Below are positions 1 to 10,786 of a stretch of 64,000 nt of DNA, piece after piece. The translations under genes were made by a program, and so were the position numbers. A model generated the notes under the pieces. That model saw only the letters and a list, made by a program, of their open reading frames with translations, was not told where the DNA came from and searched no databases. This stretch comes from Isoetes taiwanensis (lineage: Eukaryota; Streptophyta; Lycopodiopsida; Isoetales; Isoetaceae): the NCBI GenBank assembly GCA_021234155.1, contig JAJEKV010000059.1:1095844-1159843 (forward strand), written 5' to 3'. The stretch's first letter is position 1. The number at the start of each line of letters is the position of its first letter.

Positions 1-130
1 TTCTCCGTTAACCATGGTGCAGGATTCGATATTTGGCATCCAATTTGAGACTCCAGAAAAATCAGAGGCAATATTCCAGACGCTCTGTAATGGCACTGCC
101 ATTTTCGTCTGCGACTTAGAACCAGCTTGG

Positions 131-517
131 TTACATGACCAAAACGTAAGAGCAGAGAAGGCAGGGCCTGAATTGTCCATTATTTGCAATAAAGGACAGA
201 TTATACCTGCCTTGAGCTTCGGAATCATGCCAATGCTTACATACTAGACTGCAGGCATTTCGATCTGCGGCTCCCAGCTTTTTGAATATCAATTCAAGAC
301 ACCCATTAGGTAAAAACAGAGTAAAATCATCCTCTCTTGTCTGTTTCTTGAGATCTTGCTTTTGATCTTCTCCTTGAACGACTTGTTCTTGGCAATCTGC
401 TACCTGATTTGGTACGCCAGACGAAATTCCTTTGACGCCTGCAGGGGAGCCTCTGTTTTTAGCAATCAGACATTCAATCCGGCCTCCGAATGAAGCGCCT
501 ATGCGCCAGTGAAGCGC
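131..517 (-). pseudogene. F-box protein fragment (VFB/SKIP2-like N-terminal region)
   Basis: The minus strand is open from 517 to a TAA at 131 (about 128 codons) but has no usable ATG. After a Gln/Lys-rich lead it reads FTLFLPNGCLELIFKKLGAA, then DRNACSLVCKHWHDSEAQGR. This is the LP..CL..IF..L..DR..CSLVC..W pattern of plant F-box/LRR proteins, which use the F-box to bind SKP1 in SCF ubiquitin ligases. The Leu-rich repeats that should follow are missing: translation stops about 40 residues after the F-box. The stop upstream at 518-520 lies in a near-repeat (aggcgcttca twice), so a small duplication may have shifted the frame. I see the F-box directly; the VFB-like assignment is by resemblance of the F-box only. 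Confidence 0.6.
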
Positions 518-566
518 CTATAGCCGGAATGCCTGCCATCTCCATGCTGCTGTGCTGGACAGGATT

Positions 567-809
567 TTAATCGGGCAAACAGGCGAGGCAGTGAAGCAGT
601 CCACGGCAGATAGGAAGCAACCCACAGCCGATGAAGCTTGGAAATCTGGCTCTGCCTCTGGTTCCCGAATCTTGGCTTATATTTGTAACCCAATTATCAA
701 GCCCCCTTCTTTTCCAAACTAGAAGATAATAGAGCTCCGCTGCAAGAAGAACTGCCAGAATCGAAAATATTACTGTGAGCGCCACTCCCAGAGTACCCAA
801 CGAGCCCAT
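567..809 (-). CDS. Putative small single-pass membrane protein (possibly truncated)
   Basis: The ORF has 80 codons and an ATG at 809. Residues 5-30 form one strongly hydrophobic segment ending in AELYYLLVWKRR, a positive-inside border. This N-terminal pattern (GLGVAL..., AELYYLL, KRR) recalls uncharacterised plant membrane proteins, but I do not know a function. The C-terminal half (after about residue 45) looks like ordinary out-of-family sequence, so the real gene may continue through a frameshift or intron into the neighbouring frame at 499-693. It lies upstream of the F-box fragment on the same strand. An A/G-rich microsatellite sits just upstream of the start. No family was assigned. Confidence 0.4.
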   Translation of the reverse strand: MGSLGTLGVALTVIFSILAVLLAAELYYLLVWKRRGLDNWVTNISQDSGTRGRARFPSFIGCGLLPICRGLLHCLACLPD

Positions 810-892
810 TTTTCGCTCAAATATCTGCCCTCTGCTTCATAAATCTGGTTTTCAACTTTCGGAGCTCACGAATCTATAAGTATGGCGCTCTA

Positions 893-927
893 AAGAAAAG
901 AAAAGAAAAGAAAAGAAAAGAAAAGAA
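893..927. repeat. (AAAAG)n microsatellite
   Basis: About seven uninterrupted copies of the pentamer aaaag are visible. Confidence 0.9.
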
Positions 928-1092
928 GCGGGATATGGAAGATTCAAATCAGCCCCTCATTCAAAACACACCAGCTATTTACACGAATATGCCAGCTGCC
1001 TCTTAGTACACATTTTGAATTTCATTTTATCCCGCCCATTCTTTTGAACAAGCATAACAGCAGGGAGCGGGGAGGATAGCATGGCGCCCATC

Positions 1093-1192
1093 GATCAGCC
1101 AAGCAGAGGCGCTCTAAAATATGGCGATCGACCAAGCGGCTATGCAGATCAGCCAAGCGGAGGCGCTCTAAAATATGGTGATTGACCAAGCG
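1093..1192 (+). repeat. Tandem duplication, period 54 bp
   Basis: Two copies begin with gatcagccaagc and share ggcgctctaaaatatgg. They start at 1093 and 1147. No coding role is seen. Confidence 0.7.
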
Positions 1193-1199
1193 CCCAACT

Positions 1200-2090
1200 G
1201 TAAGTGGTGCGTTTGTGTTTTTCCTATTGCCATTTTCACTCTGAGGAGAAGGCGCTGGTATCTAAGTGCCCATTATTCAAATAGATATGGGATCATGCCT
1301 AAAGATCATGGATCACAAAGTAAAAACCAGGAATTTCCTTTGCAGGAGCCAGTTCTCGGTCTGTTTAGCCTGTTGTCTTTGAAACATTCTTGCAGTAATC
1401 CAAAATTCAGTGGGTAGATTTTTCTTGTACCTGTCACTCCTGCTTGGTATTTTGGCCTTGTGCGGTCTTAGCCTTGAAGATCTGGCCCTGTGCTATCTTT
1501 AACCCTGCTTATCCGACCTGAGAAATCGCTCCTAATCCCTGCATATCCGGTCCTGTGCTATTTCTAACTGCTTTTCCCGCTTCAATCTGAGCTCCTGATC
1601 CCTGCGGATCCGGCCTCTTTCTGATCAAATCAGCAACTGGGCAAGCATTTCCACTCTTTCGGCTCTTTCTTTAGGGTTAGCCCTATTTTGGATTTAAGAT
1701 TAGGGTATGCAATTGATTAATTTCCCCCTTCCTAAGATTTTTTATTCTATAATTAGTTCTCGTATCATTTTTTAGCCTAAGCCACTTGTTTATTTATAGT
1801 ATATAGTTAGTTCTCAGGTCATTTTTTCGCCTAGCCATTTTTTCAGTCTAGAGTTAGTTTTCTGCCTAGCCATTTTCTCATGTTAGTTCTTCGTTTACGA
1901 ATGTTAGCATAAGACATTTACTTATTTTTTAAGTTATTTCCTAACGTTTAGGGACTTCATCTTTTTTGGATTTTTCTACCTTCATTCTTGGGATTTCATC
2001 CACCCTCTTTCTTGCCACTTTTGGCCAAGAGTCACTTTTTTCTCGTTTGCTATTTTACAACGATTTTAACAACAATCGCGGGTAACTTTT
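1200..2090. other. Non-coding stretch, no gene recognised
   Basis: From 1440 to 1640 there is a loose, degenerate tandem pattern around 'cctgtgctat' and 'atccggcct'. From 1680 to 2090 the sequence is T-rich with repeated 'ttagttct' and 'ttttttcgcctag' words. No convincing ORF, RNA gene or element end was found. Confidence 0.5.
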
Positions 2091-2130
2091 TAAATGGTTA
2101 CGAAATTGGGAGGAATTTTTTGCACAGGAC

Positions 2131-2489
2131 TTCTTGAGTCGAGAAAGGCCTTCGACCCCCTAAAACTGCGTTTTTGGCTTTTGTTGCCTTTCTCGATTTC
2201 GCCCGAGTGAAAGGCCTTCCGACCCCTAAAACTGCGTTTTGGCTTTGAGCTGCCTTTTCGACTCGCGAGTCGAGAAAGGCCTTCACCCCTAAAACTGCGT
2301 TTTTTTGAATTTTGCCCTTTCGACTTTTCGAAGTCGAAAGGCCTTCTGACCCCTAAAACTGCGTTTTTTAAGCTTTTTGGCCGCCTTTCTCGACTCGCGA
2401 AGTCGAAAGGCCTCCGACCCCCTAAAACTGTGTTTTTTAAGCTTTGAGCTGCCTTTCTCAACTCGCGAGTCGAGAAAGGCTCTCAGGCC
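2131..2489. repeat. Minisatellite, about 6 units of 62-70 bp, each with a hairpin
   Basis: Units contain 'gtcgagaaaggcc', then 'gacccctaaaactgcgtttt', then a T/G-rich spacer ending 'ctgcctttctcgactcgcga'. Copies of the gagaaaggcc/gaaaggcct core begin near 2138, 2205, 2271, 2331, 2402 and 2468. The unit junction ctttctcgactcgcgagtcg continues into its own reverse complement, so each junction can fold as a near-perfect hairpin. ORFs across it are by-products of the repetition. Confidence 0.85.
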
Positions 2490-2559
2490 TGTATTTTCCA
2501 AAAATGGCCCTAAGAACTGTGTTTTATTTTATTTTATTTTTGCATGTAGCATCACTTGA

Positions 2560-3690
2560 ACTTGATTTTGTCTTTTGCAGTCCTTATCTCGACCAGATAA
2601 TACATGCTTGGGAGCAATGAAAAGACCAGTTCATTGAAGAAAGATGCTCTAAAGAGGGTGGTGACATCAGTTGGACATACAAGCACGTGGCCTATGAAGG
2701 AACTCCTCATACAAATTTCTATCGTCTGTAAGTTGCTCCGTGACTTGGACAGAGCTCCACGCGCCGTTTGCGCTAGGTGGTTCATGTGTGAAGAGGGTGT
2801 AATCATTGTGATAATACGACCACTATGGTCTCTTCACCCACTGTAATAAATTGTAATGAGCCCATTTATAAATATAAGGTATCTCAAAACTAGTATTTTT
2901 TGGCGATTAAGTAAACAATTTGCTTAATTTTTGTTGGAATTTGTGATCTCTTGTCTACCCACCTAAGAAAATAGAGCCAAAATGTCTTGGTAAAGGAATT
3001 CACCCTCACGCGAAAACCTCTTATTTTGAATGACAAATAAGCCCCAAAACAGGGACTCGACTCGCTATCTGAGAAAACTGGGAGAAAGCTTGGATGCACA
3101 GTAACAGACAAAAATTCGAATTAAGGACAGTTTTCGGGTCGGGGTGCTCCTTTTTGTGTAAAATAACAGGGTTCCGAAAAAAAGTGGGAATGGAATGAGT
3201 CCCACTTTAATTAAATACGACTTGTACATTATCTAAGGTTAGGATGAAGAGGTAGAAATGAAGGGTAAAGATGAAGAGGAAGGGATGGTGGAGATGAAGT
3301 GGTTGAGATGGATGGATGAGATTAAGGGGCAAGAATTATAAAAGAAAAGTGAGGAGCACGAGCTCCTCCTCTCTCTCCCTGATCCAAGATTCTTGAGAGG
3401 GTTCAGAGACCTCTCTTGATCATGGATTCAGAGGCCCTCCATGTTTCAGAGGCATGGAGGGCTAATTGCATTGTATTTCCTTCTTTTATTCTTATAGATT
3501 GAAGATTATTCTGGGCCCAAGATTTTTCTTTGAATCTCTCTCATTCTTTATCTTACATCATCAAATTTGATCTTGATTCTTGCCTCTTGAGGCCACTTGT
3601 TGGTGATTGTGGAGGAAATCCGTCAACAGATCACAAGGACGTCAAAAATAGATTCATAGTAAAAGAAACAGGAGCAAACCAAGCATTAAG
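2560..3690. other. Non-coding stretch; possible retroelement leader
   Basis: 2600-2900 has an exon-like stretch after 'tttttgcag' that I could not identify. 3181-3208 is a 9-bp-arm hairpin (aaagtggga...tcccacttt). 3240-3340 is purine-rich (gatgaagagg words). 3480-3690 reads like an LTR or leader just before the coiled-coil ORF, but I could not find a matching second copy in the window. Confidence 0.4.
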
Positions 3691-4639
3691 GTGGCAAAAA
3701 TCAAGAATAAGGAGATGCAGCAAATGATGGAAGCTATGAAGGCTGATTTGATGGCAGCAATACTGGAATTTCTAAAAGAAGCTGTGAACTCAAAAGAAGC
3801 TGTGAACTCATTGATGAAGGATTTTAAAGAGGTTTATATGGAGCAAATGCAATTAGAGATGGATAAATATCGAGTGAGCATCCAATCATAGCTTTAACAA
3901 TTTAAGGAGAGCATGCGATCTGAAGTCCGTAAGATGATGCAAGAAGATGGAGATACAGAAGATGAAGATAACACATCATATTCTGATAATAGTGGCATTA
4001 CACAAGTACAATATTAGCTCACTTCTTTTATAAAGGTTAAAAGGAGAGAAACAAAGCATTAGATTCATTTATGGAAGAGCAAGAGAGGCAGAAAAGGGCT
4101 ATGAGCATTTGCGTGGTTGGTCTACCAAAAGATTCAAAGGAGAACATAACGGTGAAGATAATCATTTTTATCAAATTCAAGTTAGATTTTGATGGTGACA
4201 TAGTTGATGCATTTCGGGTGGACAAATCCTTTGGTAACACGAGGCATATTATTGTGAAATTTGCAAGCAAGGAGAATAAGATGGGTGTCTTGAGCAAGCG
4301 GGCATTGTTGAGGGGAGAGAAGGTATGGACTAATGATGATCTGACAAAGGAACAATATATTGAGTACAAACAGGAACTTCAGAAATTAAAAGATGCAAGG
4401 AAGAATGGTCATAAGGCATTTTGAAGGAAGGGACATGTTGTTGTGGAAGAAAAGAATGTGGAAAATGCACCTGCATAGGAAACAGCGACCATCAGATTTT
4501 CTTGTTGGAATATGAACACACTTAAAGCAAGCAAAAAATGACGCTATACATGGGGACATTTTAAGTAATGTAGATGTAAAATTCTTTATTGAAACATGTA
4601 AAAAAGATAAGGTAGGGCTTTTTGACATTATGGGGTTTT
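3691..4639 (+). pseudogene. LINE remnant: coiled coil, L1-type ORF1 (Transposase_22-like), start of endonuclease
   Basis: A Met/Lys/Glu-rich coiled-coil ORF (3691-3891) is followed after a stop by 4071-4424. That second ORF carries CVVGLPKDSKENI, a short spacer with a FRVDKSFGN-type segment, then HIIVKFASKENKMGVL, then a LRGEKVWTNDDLTKEQ box. These are the successive landmarks of L1-type ORF1 RNA-binding proteins. Past a stop, 4540-4639 reads GDILSNVDVKFFIETCKKDK then VGLFDIMGF, and a CWNMN motif lies just upstream. This resembles the N-terminal start of an APE-type endonuclease. The reverse transcriptase is absent: the sequence switches abruptly to Helitron helicase on the other strand at about 4640. 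Several stops and shifts make it dead. The family call rests on motif order only. Confidence 0.5.
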
Positions 4640-6473
4640 AAAATGATCATTCAATATGAAATAAAAATCGTTTGATTACAGGTAGTTGCTGCCTAAAATC
4701 ACTGCCAGCCAATACAATTATTTTTCCAAATGGTCTGGAATCGCATCGAATTTCCCTCAAGACAGTGTCTACTGCTGTGAGCGCATCGAAATGTGTCATG
4801 CTCAATTCATCCCACCAATGCTTTTCTTATTTTGTCTGCCTGCTTGCTTATGGGACGCAGGTCGGAAGTTGATTCAGGTGTCAGCTTTAGCGGGAGCTTG
4901 AATGTAGAGTGGACTGTTTGGGCTCCTTTGAGCAGAAGGCTCCCTATACCCGTCCATGCGACTGCAATAACGCCAAGCTCTCTTCCTCTCAACATGCTAA
5001 TAACGGTATTAAAGACGTATATTTTTCCAAAGCCCCCTGGCCCGTCCACGTTTATGCATGAACCTAATGGCTAAGCTCCATCAAATGCAAGGAGAATGGC
5101 ATCAGCTATTTCTTTTTGGTCTGGAGTTAATTTCGCATAGCACTCATCTCCTCTAGCCTTTTTAAAGGACACATTAAAGGTCTGGTTAATTGTTGCATCA
5201 TAGCACTGGTTTCGTCTAGGTCGTGGAAGCTGATACGATTGACAATTTGTTACGTTGGCAAGGAAGATTTCATTTATGGATAATAATGCTGCGTTGTATG
5301 CGTCTTCTTCTGACATGTCACGGGCATAGTCCTCCGCTAAATGGTGTTTGAACTTGCCCCATAATTCACGTGGATCCGAAGGAGGCCCATAGATGCAGAT
5401 GAAGGCAAATGTTTGTCGCAATTGGGCAGGCATCTGAAAAGCAGCTGCATCCTCGAGCGTTCTCTCCCATTCTGCGTCATCTGCTAATAGTCCAAGTTCC
5501 TTTGCTGCCTCATGAAATGTGGTGCACTATCTTCCATTGATATTTTTGATGTCTTCGAAGCTAGTGGCTCCTAATCTGTGTAGCAGCAATAGGCGCAAGT
5601 GATATCTTTCCATGTCCTTTGGGCTGACATTATACGTTCTTGAAATCAGTTTATATTTGCCCTCCCTTATTTTCCACGTGCCCTGGCTTTTTATAAAAGT
5701 ATAATGATGTGGAATTTTTGGATATGTATATTATTGAGCTGCGGGATCAATTTTATTTAGCTCGAACCACGTAGTGAGCATCGTGTGTTTTGTTGCAGCA
5801 TTTCAAGGCAGCCCTTTCTTGACCTTCTTCATAATATATTGTTTGTTTGTTTGTTAGGTAAATGAACAGGTAACCTGGATATATTATGAGAGCTAGTAAT
5901 GCAGTAAAATGCACTTTGAGTTCAAAAATAACAACATGTGGACAATGTGGGACGTGTGATGCATTTTGTAACCATATGTCCTCCACATTGCTTCTGGTGC
6001 AGAGATGTATCTCGTGTCAAGAAACTCTTGTATCTCGTCCCAATTGTATGTGGTCTGTGTGCTCGTCTCTGGATGTGCTGTTAATTTAATGCTCGCTCAA
6101 TCATGACCTTTATAAATGTACTTGAAAATGTATTTTATGCTCCCAACACTGAAACATTGTTCCACATTTATATGGCACATATACTTCTTTGTGAAATAAG
6201 CATTGTATGGGACAACTATGCTATTTCTATCATCCTGTTGCCTTGATCATATTGGACACCGACGCGTCTTCTATAATCGGGGTATCCATTCTCTTTGATT
6301 GACGTGTTTCCAGTAAATGCTTTTGAAAAACCTTTAGAACATTCCATTCTGCTAGTCTTTTTGGTTAGTTTCATGCATTCTCGAGTTACATGGTCCATGC
6401 ACCATGTATCTTTTCACAATTTCATGCAATTCAAGGTCCTCCAGTGGGTTTGTAATTCAGGATGTACCTAAAT
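4640..6473 (-). pseudogene. Helitron RepHel, C-terminal piece (end of Rep to helicase motif III)
   Basis: Read right to left this piece gives NPLEDLELHEIVKRYMVHGP, then MECSKGFSKAF...NGYPDYRRR (Rep-to-helicase linker), FHEAAKELGLLADDAEWERT, MPAQLRQTFAF...DPRELW, a helicase Walker A region DGPGGFGKIY, Walker B WDELSM and motif III GSDFRQQLPV. RepHel proteins nick and unwind DNA in rolling-circle Helitron transposition. The Walker A box has lost its usual Thr-Gly-Lys-Thr pattern (GFGKI), stops and shifts break the frame, and homology ends at about 4640, so helicase motifs IV-VI are missing. It continues the Rep piece at 30726-31221; the large CACTA element separates them. Confidence 0.85.
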
Positions 6474-6499
6474 CACTACAAGAGAACAGTGATTTATTG

Positions 6500-7140
6500 T
6501 CACTTTTTTTGTCACCAAAATATTATGTCCAAAAACTGATGTAAAAGTGACAATAAAAATGACAAAAATAGTGAAATCTAAATGACACTAAATGTGACAA
6601 TAGAGTGATGCAACAGTGACAAAAGAAAGTGACAAAAGGATGGTGCAAATGTGACTATAATGTGACAATAGAATGATATGGTTTTGACAAAACCATGTGT
6701 CAAAAATTTGACAATAAATTGACTTAATACTGACAAGAGTAATGACAAACAAATGCTATAAGTCTGACTATAATGTGGCAACAGATGACACAACTATGAC
6801 AATAGATTGACAAAGTGTTGACAAAACCATGTGCCAAAAATGTGTCAATAGACTGACTTTAGAATGACAAAAGCAGTGACAAAGAAATGATATAAATTTG
6901 ACCATAGTGTGACAATAAAATGTCATAAATTTGACAAAGATGTTGGAGAAAAAGTGGCACAAATGTGTCAATAGTGTGCCAATAGAATGCCTCAAATGTG
7001 ACAAGAGGGAGAGAAAAAGTTGACAAAAAAGTGAATATAAATTGACAATAAGTTGACATCAAAGTGTCAATATGCCGACAATAAAATAACAATAAATAGA
7101 TTTTGAAGTGACAATAGGATGACAAATAAGTGCCAATAAA
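6500..7140. repeat. Left subterminal repeats of the large CACTA
   Basis: Dozens of short copies of tgacaa/tgacaaaa/gtgacaata occur, spaced roughly 10-20 bp apart, mostly in one orientation. In En/Spm elements, subterminal repeats bind the second element protein (TNPA). The same motif recurs at 29960-30715. Confidence 0.85.
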
Positions 7141-7292
7141 CTAACTTTAAAGAAGCTCATAAGAAATTATTCGAGAAGTCAAGATATCATCAATCATCTT
7201 CTTGATCATCATCATTGTCAGGCTCTAATGTAGTACTATCAATCAGACGTCTGCGCCTGGGTACAACATGGACTACAATCCACCATGTTGGG

Positions 7293-10200
7293 TTAATGAG
7301 GGATTTTCAAAAGAAAAACACATTCAACTTGTTTAGGGTAAACGAAAGGTTCATTCATCTCTCCAAGAACCTGTGTTGAATCAATTTGATAGAAACCTGA
7401 AGGATGTGATCTCATGGTCTGATTTCTACCTCTATAAACAACTTTGAACCATTTTGCCCTCAAGATGGTTACATGAAATGAACGGAAGTCAACATCAATA
7501 ATATCAGTAATTTGCCCAACATAATTAAGGTCACTGGTAATAGGTTGTCGATCACGTTGACTGGCTTGACTTTTTTGTTCAAATTGAGAAGCAATTCCAC
7601 AGTCATATGTCAAGCGACCTTTGTCGACCTCTATAGTCCGAAGATGGTTTCCATAAGCCCACATTGAATTGTGAAAACGAGCCTGCATTTTAGAAGGATA
7701 CGAGAAATGAATCATATGCATGTAACATACATTGACAATAAATAGAAAACTGTACCTTTTTAACACATCCAAGTGCAATGTTGAAGTCATCCTTTGGAAC
7801 ATCCTCTCCTTTATCTCGTGCATCTTCCATTGCTTCAAGCAACCAATCACGAGTCATATCCTCAGGCAATTCTTCCAAAGACTCTGGATATAGAATACGT
7901 TTTCGGCCATGATGTATACTATTATGTGCAAAATCTCTTCTGGCTGCCTCTCTTTCTTCTCTAGCACATTTGTATCTCTCCCTCCACATTTCAAGACTTT
8001 CAGTATTACGTATTACAAACTTAGTTATTTCTTCAAACATTTCCTCATTCAATTTGCGAAGCACTCCATGACCTTGTAGAACCTCTTCTGCTACTTCCTT
8101 ATCCTCCTCGTCATTCCAAACCTTTGGGGCATCTTTGTGTATTGAAAGTGTGGCTTCATTTAGAAAGAACAATGTTTCATGAAGCAAATGACCCTCGGCC
8201 ATAGACCCCTCAGGCCTAGCCATTTGCCGAACGTAACCTTTCAAAATTTTCATGTACCGTTCTAAAAAGAACATCCACCGACTTGGAGCTGGTCCAACAA
8301 GTCGAATCTCTTCTGGTAGATGAATTAATAAGTGTACTTGAAGGTCAAAGAAACTTGTAGGGAGCTCTCGCTCCATCATGCACAGTAGTTCAGCTATCTC
8401 AACCTCCATTGTTGAAATATCGTCTAAGCTAATCTCTTTCATTGACACCCATCTACATACAAACTTGCTATTTGTTAACAACATAATTGAAAATATACCA
8501 CTAAAAAGCGTTTTGTGTCATACCTTGCAAACTTTCCAAGTCGATATATAATAGCACGAATGTTACTTGTAAGACAATTCTCAATTGCACATGGAAGAAT
8601 GTGCTAGAATGCAGCAAACACACATAATTAAAAAAATATGCCATAAGATATTTAATATAGAATCAATACCTGTATGAATTTATGCCAATCATGGGACTTC
8701 AACCCGCTTAGATCACCATCTTTTGTGAAGGCTTTACGGAGTGAAGCGCTATAGCCAGTGGGGGTGCGCATTTTGGATAGAACATTGGTTACTTGTAACT
8801 TCTCAGATTTGCTTAGAACCCAAGGTGCCTGGGGCAACCTAATGGCTTTGCCCTCCTCTTCAATAGGCCACAAAGTACGCATTATATTACAATCCTGTAA
8901 ATCCCTTCTGACACTTAACTTCTCCCAATCCCCTGTCAAATGCTTCCAGAGTGATTGCCCAACATTCTTGAAGATATGCATGGGATCTAGTAGATGCACA
9001 AGTTTTAATTCTTTCCAATACTCAAGGCGGTGAAAAATTGATAAACGTTTCATGCCTGGTGGTGGTATGACCTCATCATCATTCAATGCACCTTGTGACT
9101 CACGAGCCATATTCCATATTTCTAACCAATCCTTGGGTGTCATACGTATTGGTTTCTCAATAGAATTTGCTCCTCGCATAGGATGGCTAGATGGTAGGTA
9201 CTTTTTGTGTCCACGATATATTTGCTTGTTAAGGTGTTTGGAGCGGTAGCAACTCAAAGAAGTTCCACATGATGGGCAACCATTCATTCCACTTGTTTGC
9301 AAGCCTATAATTAGATAATGGGTTAGAAATTTTGCAGAGCATCGGTATTTTAGCATATACATACCAGAAGCAACACCAAAACCAGGATAATCGTGTGTCG
9401 TAAAGCAACATATCGCATGTAAAGTGAACTGATGTGGCGTCCTTACAATGTCATACATTTGGATGCCTTTCCATAACATCTCTAACTCTTCTATGAGTGG
9501 CTCCATGTACACATCCATGTTCTTTACTTGATGCTTCCCTGGTAATAATATATATTATAAAAGATTTTCGAAAATGAGATATTGAAATTTAATAATGCAC
9601 AAACCTGGAACAAGTAGTGCCAACATCAAATGTCCAGCTTTAGTTGCCATCCATGGTGGAATGTTGTAGTTGATCACAACTATAGGCCACACGCTATATT
9701 TTGATGACAATGTTCCAAATGGACAAATCCCATCCATTCCAATAGCAAGACGTAAATTGCGTGGTTCATCCTTAAATACCTGCCACTTATCTTCTATATG
9801 TTTCATAGCTTCTCCATCCGCTGGGATTCTTAAAATTCCATCATTACTTCGATGTGTCACATGAAAATCCATTAATGCTGACAAAGATGGAGAACGGAAC
9901 ATGTATTGCAAACGGGGAATAATGGGTAGATGTCGCAAAACTTTTCTCGGAACATTTTTCTTCTTCATATCCATCTTATAACGTGGCTCCTTGCATTTTG
10001 GGCACTCATGTAATGTTGCATATGCATTCCGGTACAATACACAATCATTTGGGCAAGCATGAATGCAGTGATATTCCAACCCTAATGCACGCAAGATTTC
10101 CCTTGCTTCTCTTCTTGAATTGGGAAGACAATGACCAGCAGGTAGTATTTTACTTAGCAAGCTACATGGAAAAGAGGAATAAGTGTGATGCAAGCTGCAT

Positions 10201-10551
10201 ATGATAAATGATTTCATAAGAAACTAATTTATCATTCAAAAAAATAACATACCTAAGTAGCTCTGATACACTGTTATTACTCCATGCAAATTTGTGTTGA
10301 AGATTCAGAATTAGCAAGCATGTTGCAAGACGTGACATCCTAGCCCCAGGATATAGTGGTTTGCCTGCCTCATCTTTGAGAACACTTGCATCTTCTTTAT
10401 CACCTTCAATATTGGCCTCTTGATTGGCATCATCATTCTCTCCATCTATAACAGGATAATAATTGTTAATAGTCTCAATTAGACCAATTTCTGGGACCGC
10501 ACTTCCTGCGGCAGATGTTGGTTCGCCGCTTGATGTGGACTCTCCATCGAA
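7293..10551 (-). CDS. CACTA transposase TNP2 (Transposase_21, DUF4218, DUF4216)
   Basis: Seven exons read right to left with GT..AG borders: 10551-10253, 10161-9605, 9538-9365, 9304-8670, 8603-8524, 8452-7756 and 7682-7293. They sum to 2832 nt, 944 codons with the stop, and the phases agree. The Transposase_21 core is visible: CPNDCVLYRNAYATLHECPKC, then GLEYH/IACPN-type lead, IGMDGICPFG, WPIVVINYNIPP, then GCPSCGTS and LLDPMHIFKNV. DUF4218 follows (ERELPTSFFDLQVHLLIHLP, GPAPSRWMFFLERYMKILKG). DUF4216 closes it (WAYGNHLRTI, VDFRSFHVTILRAKWFKVVY). This protein binds and cuts the element ends. No ATG lies near the start of the first listed exon, which begins after TTGCAG, so an upstream exon is needed; splicing from the SET gene's second exon would be in phase. 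The gene looks intact. Confidence 0.88.
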
Positions 10552-10786
10552 CTGCAATTATTCCCACATTAGTGCAATATTTGGTAAGACTAGGAAAACT
10601 TGGTATACCAATACTCGAGTAGCAAAACACTATGCAATCACAAAGTATGGAATAAATAGTAGTTGTTTTGCCAAATTAAATGAAATTTTAGTAGTATGCA
10701 ATAAATAGTAGTTGGTTAACGTAAATAGAAAATAAGAACAAATTTTTTATGTTAATCGTATCTAATTTTTAAATACAAAGTTTATT

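Noticed and set aside
2090-2501. ORFs of 60-123 codons across the minisatellite
   Set aside because: Open frames follow from the tandem repeat; the translation is the repeat read in frame and no family is matched.
6578-7125. Cys/His/Phe-rich minus-strand ORFs at the left CACTA end
   Set aside because: They are translations of the tgaca subterminal repeats and have no protein meaning.
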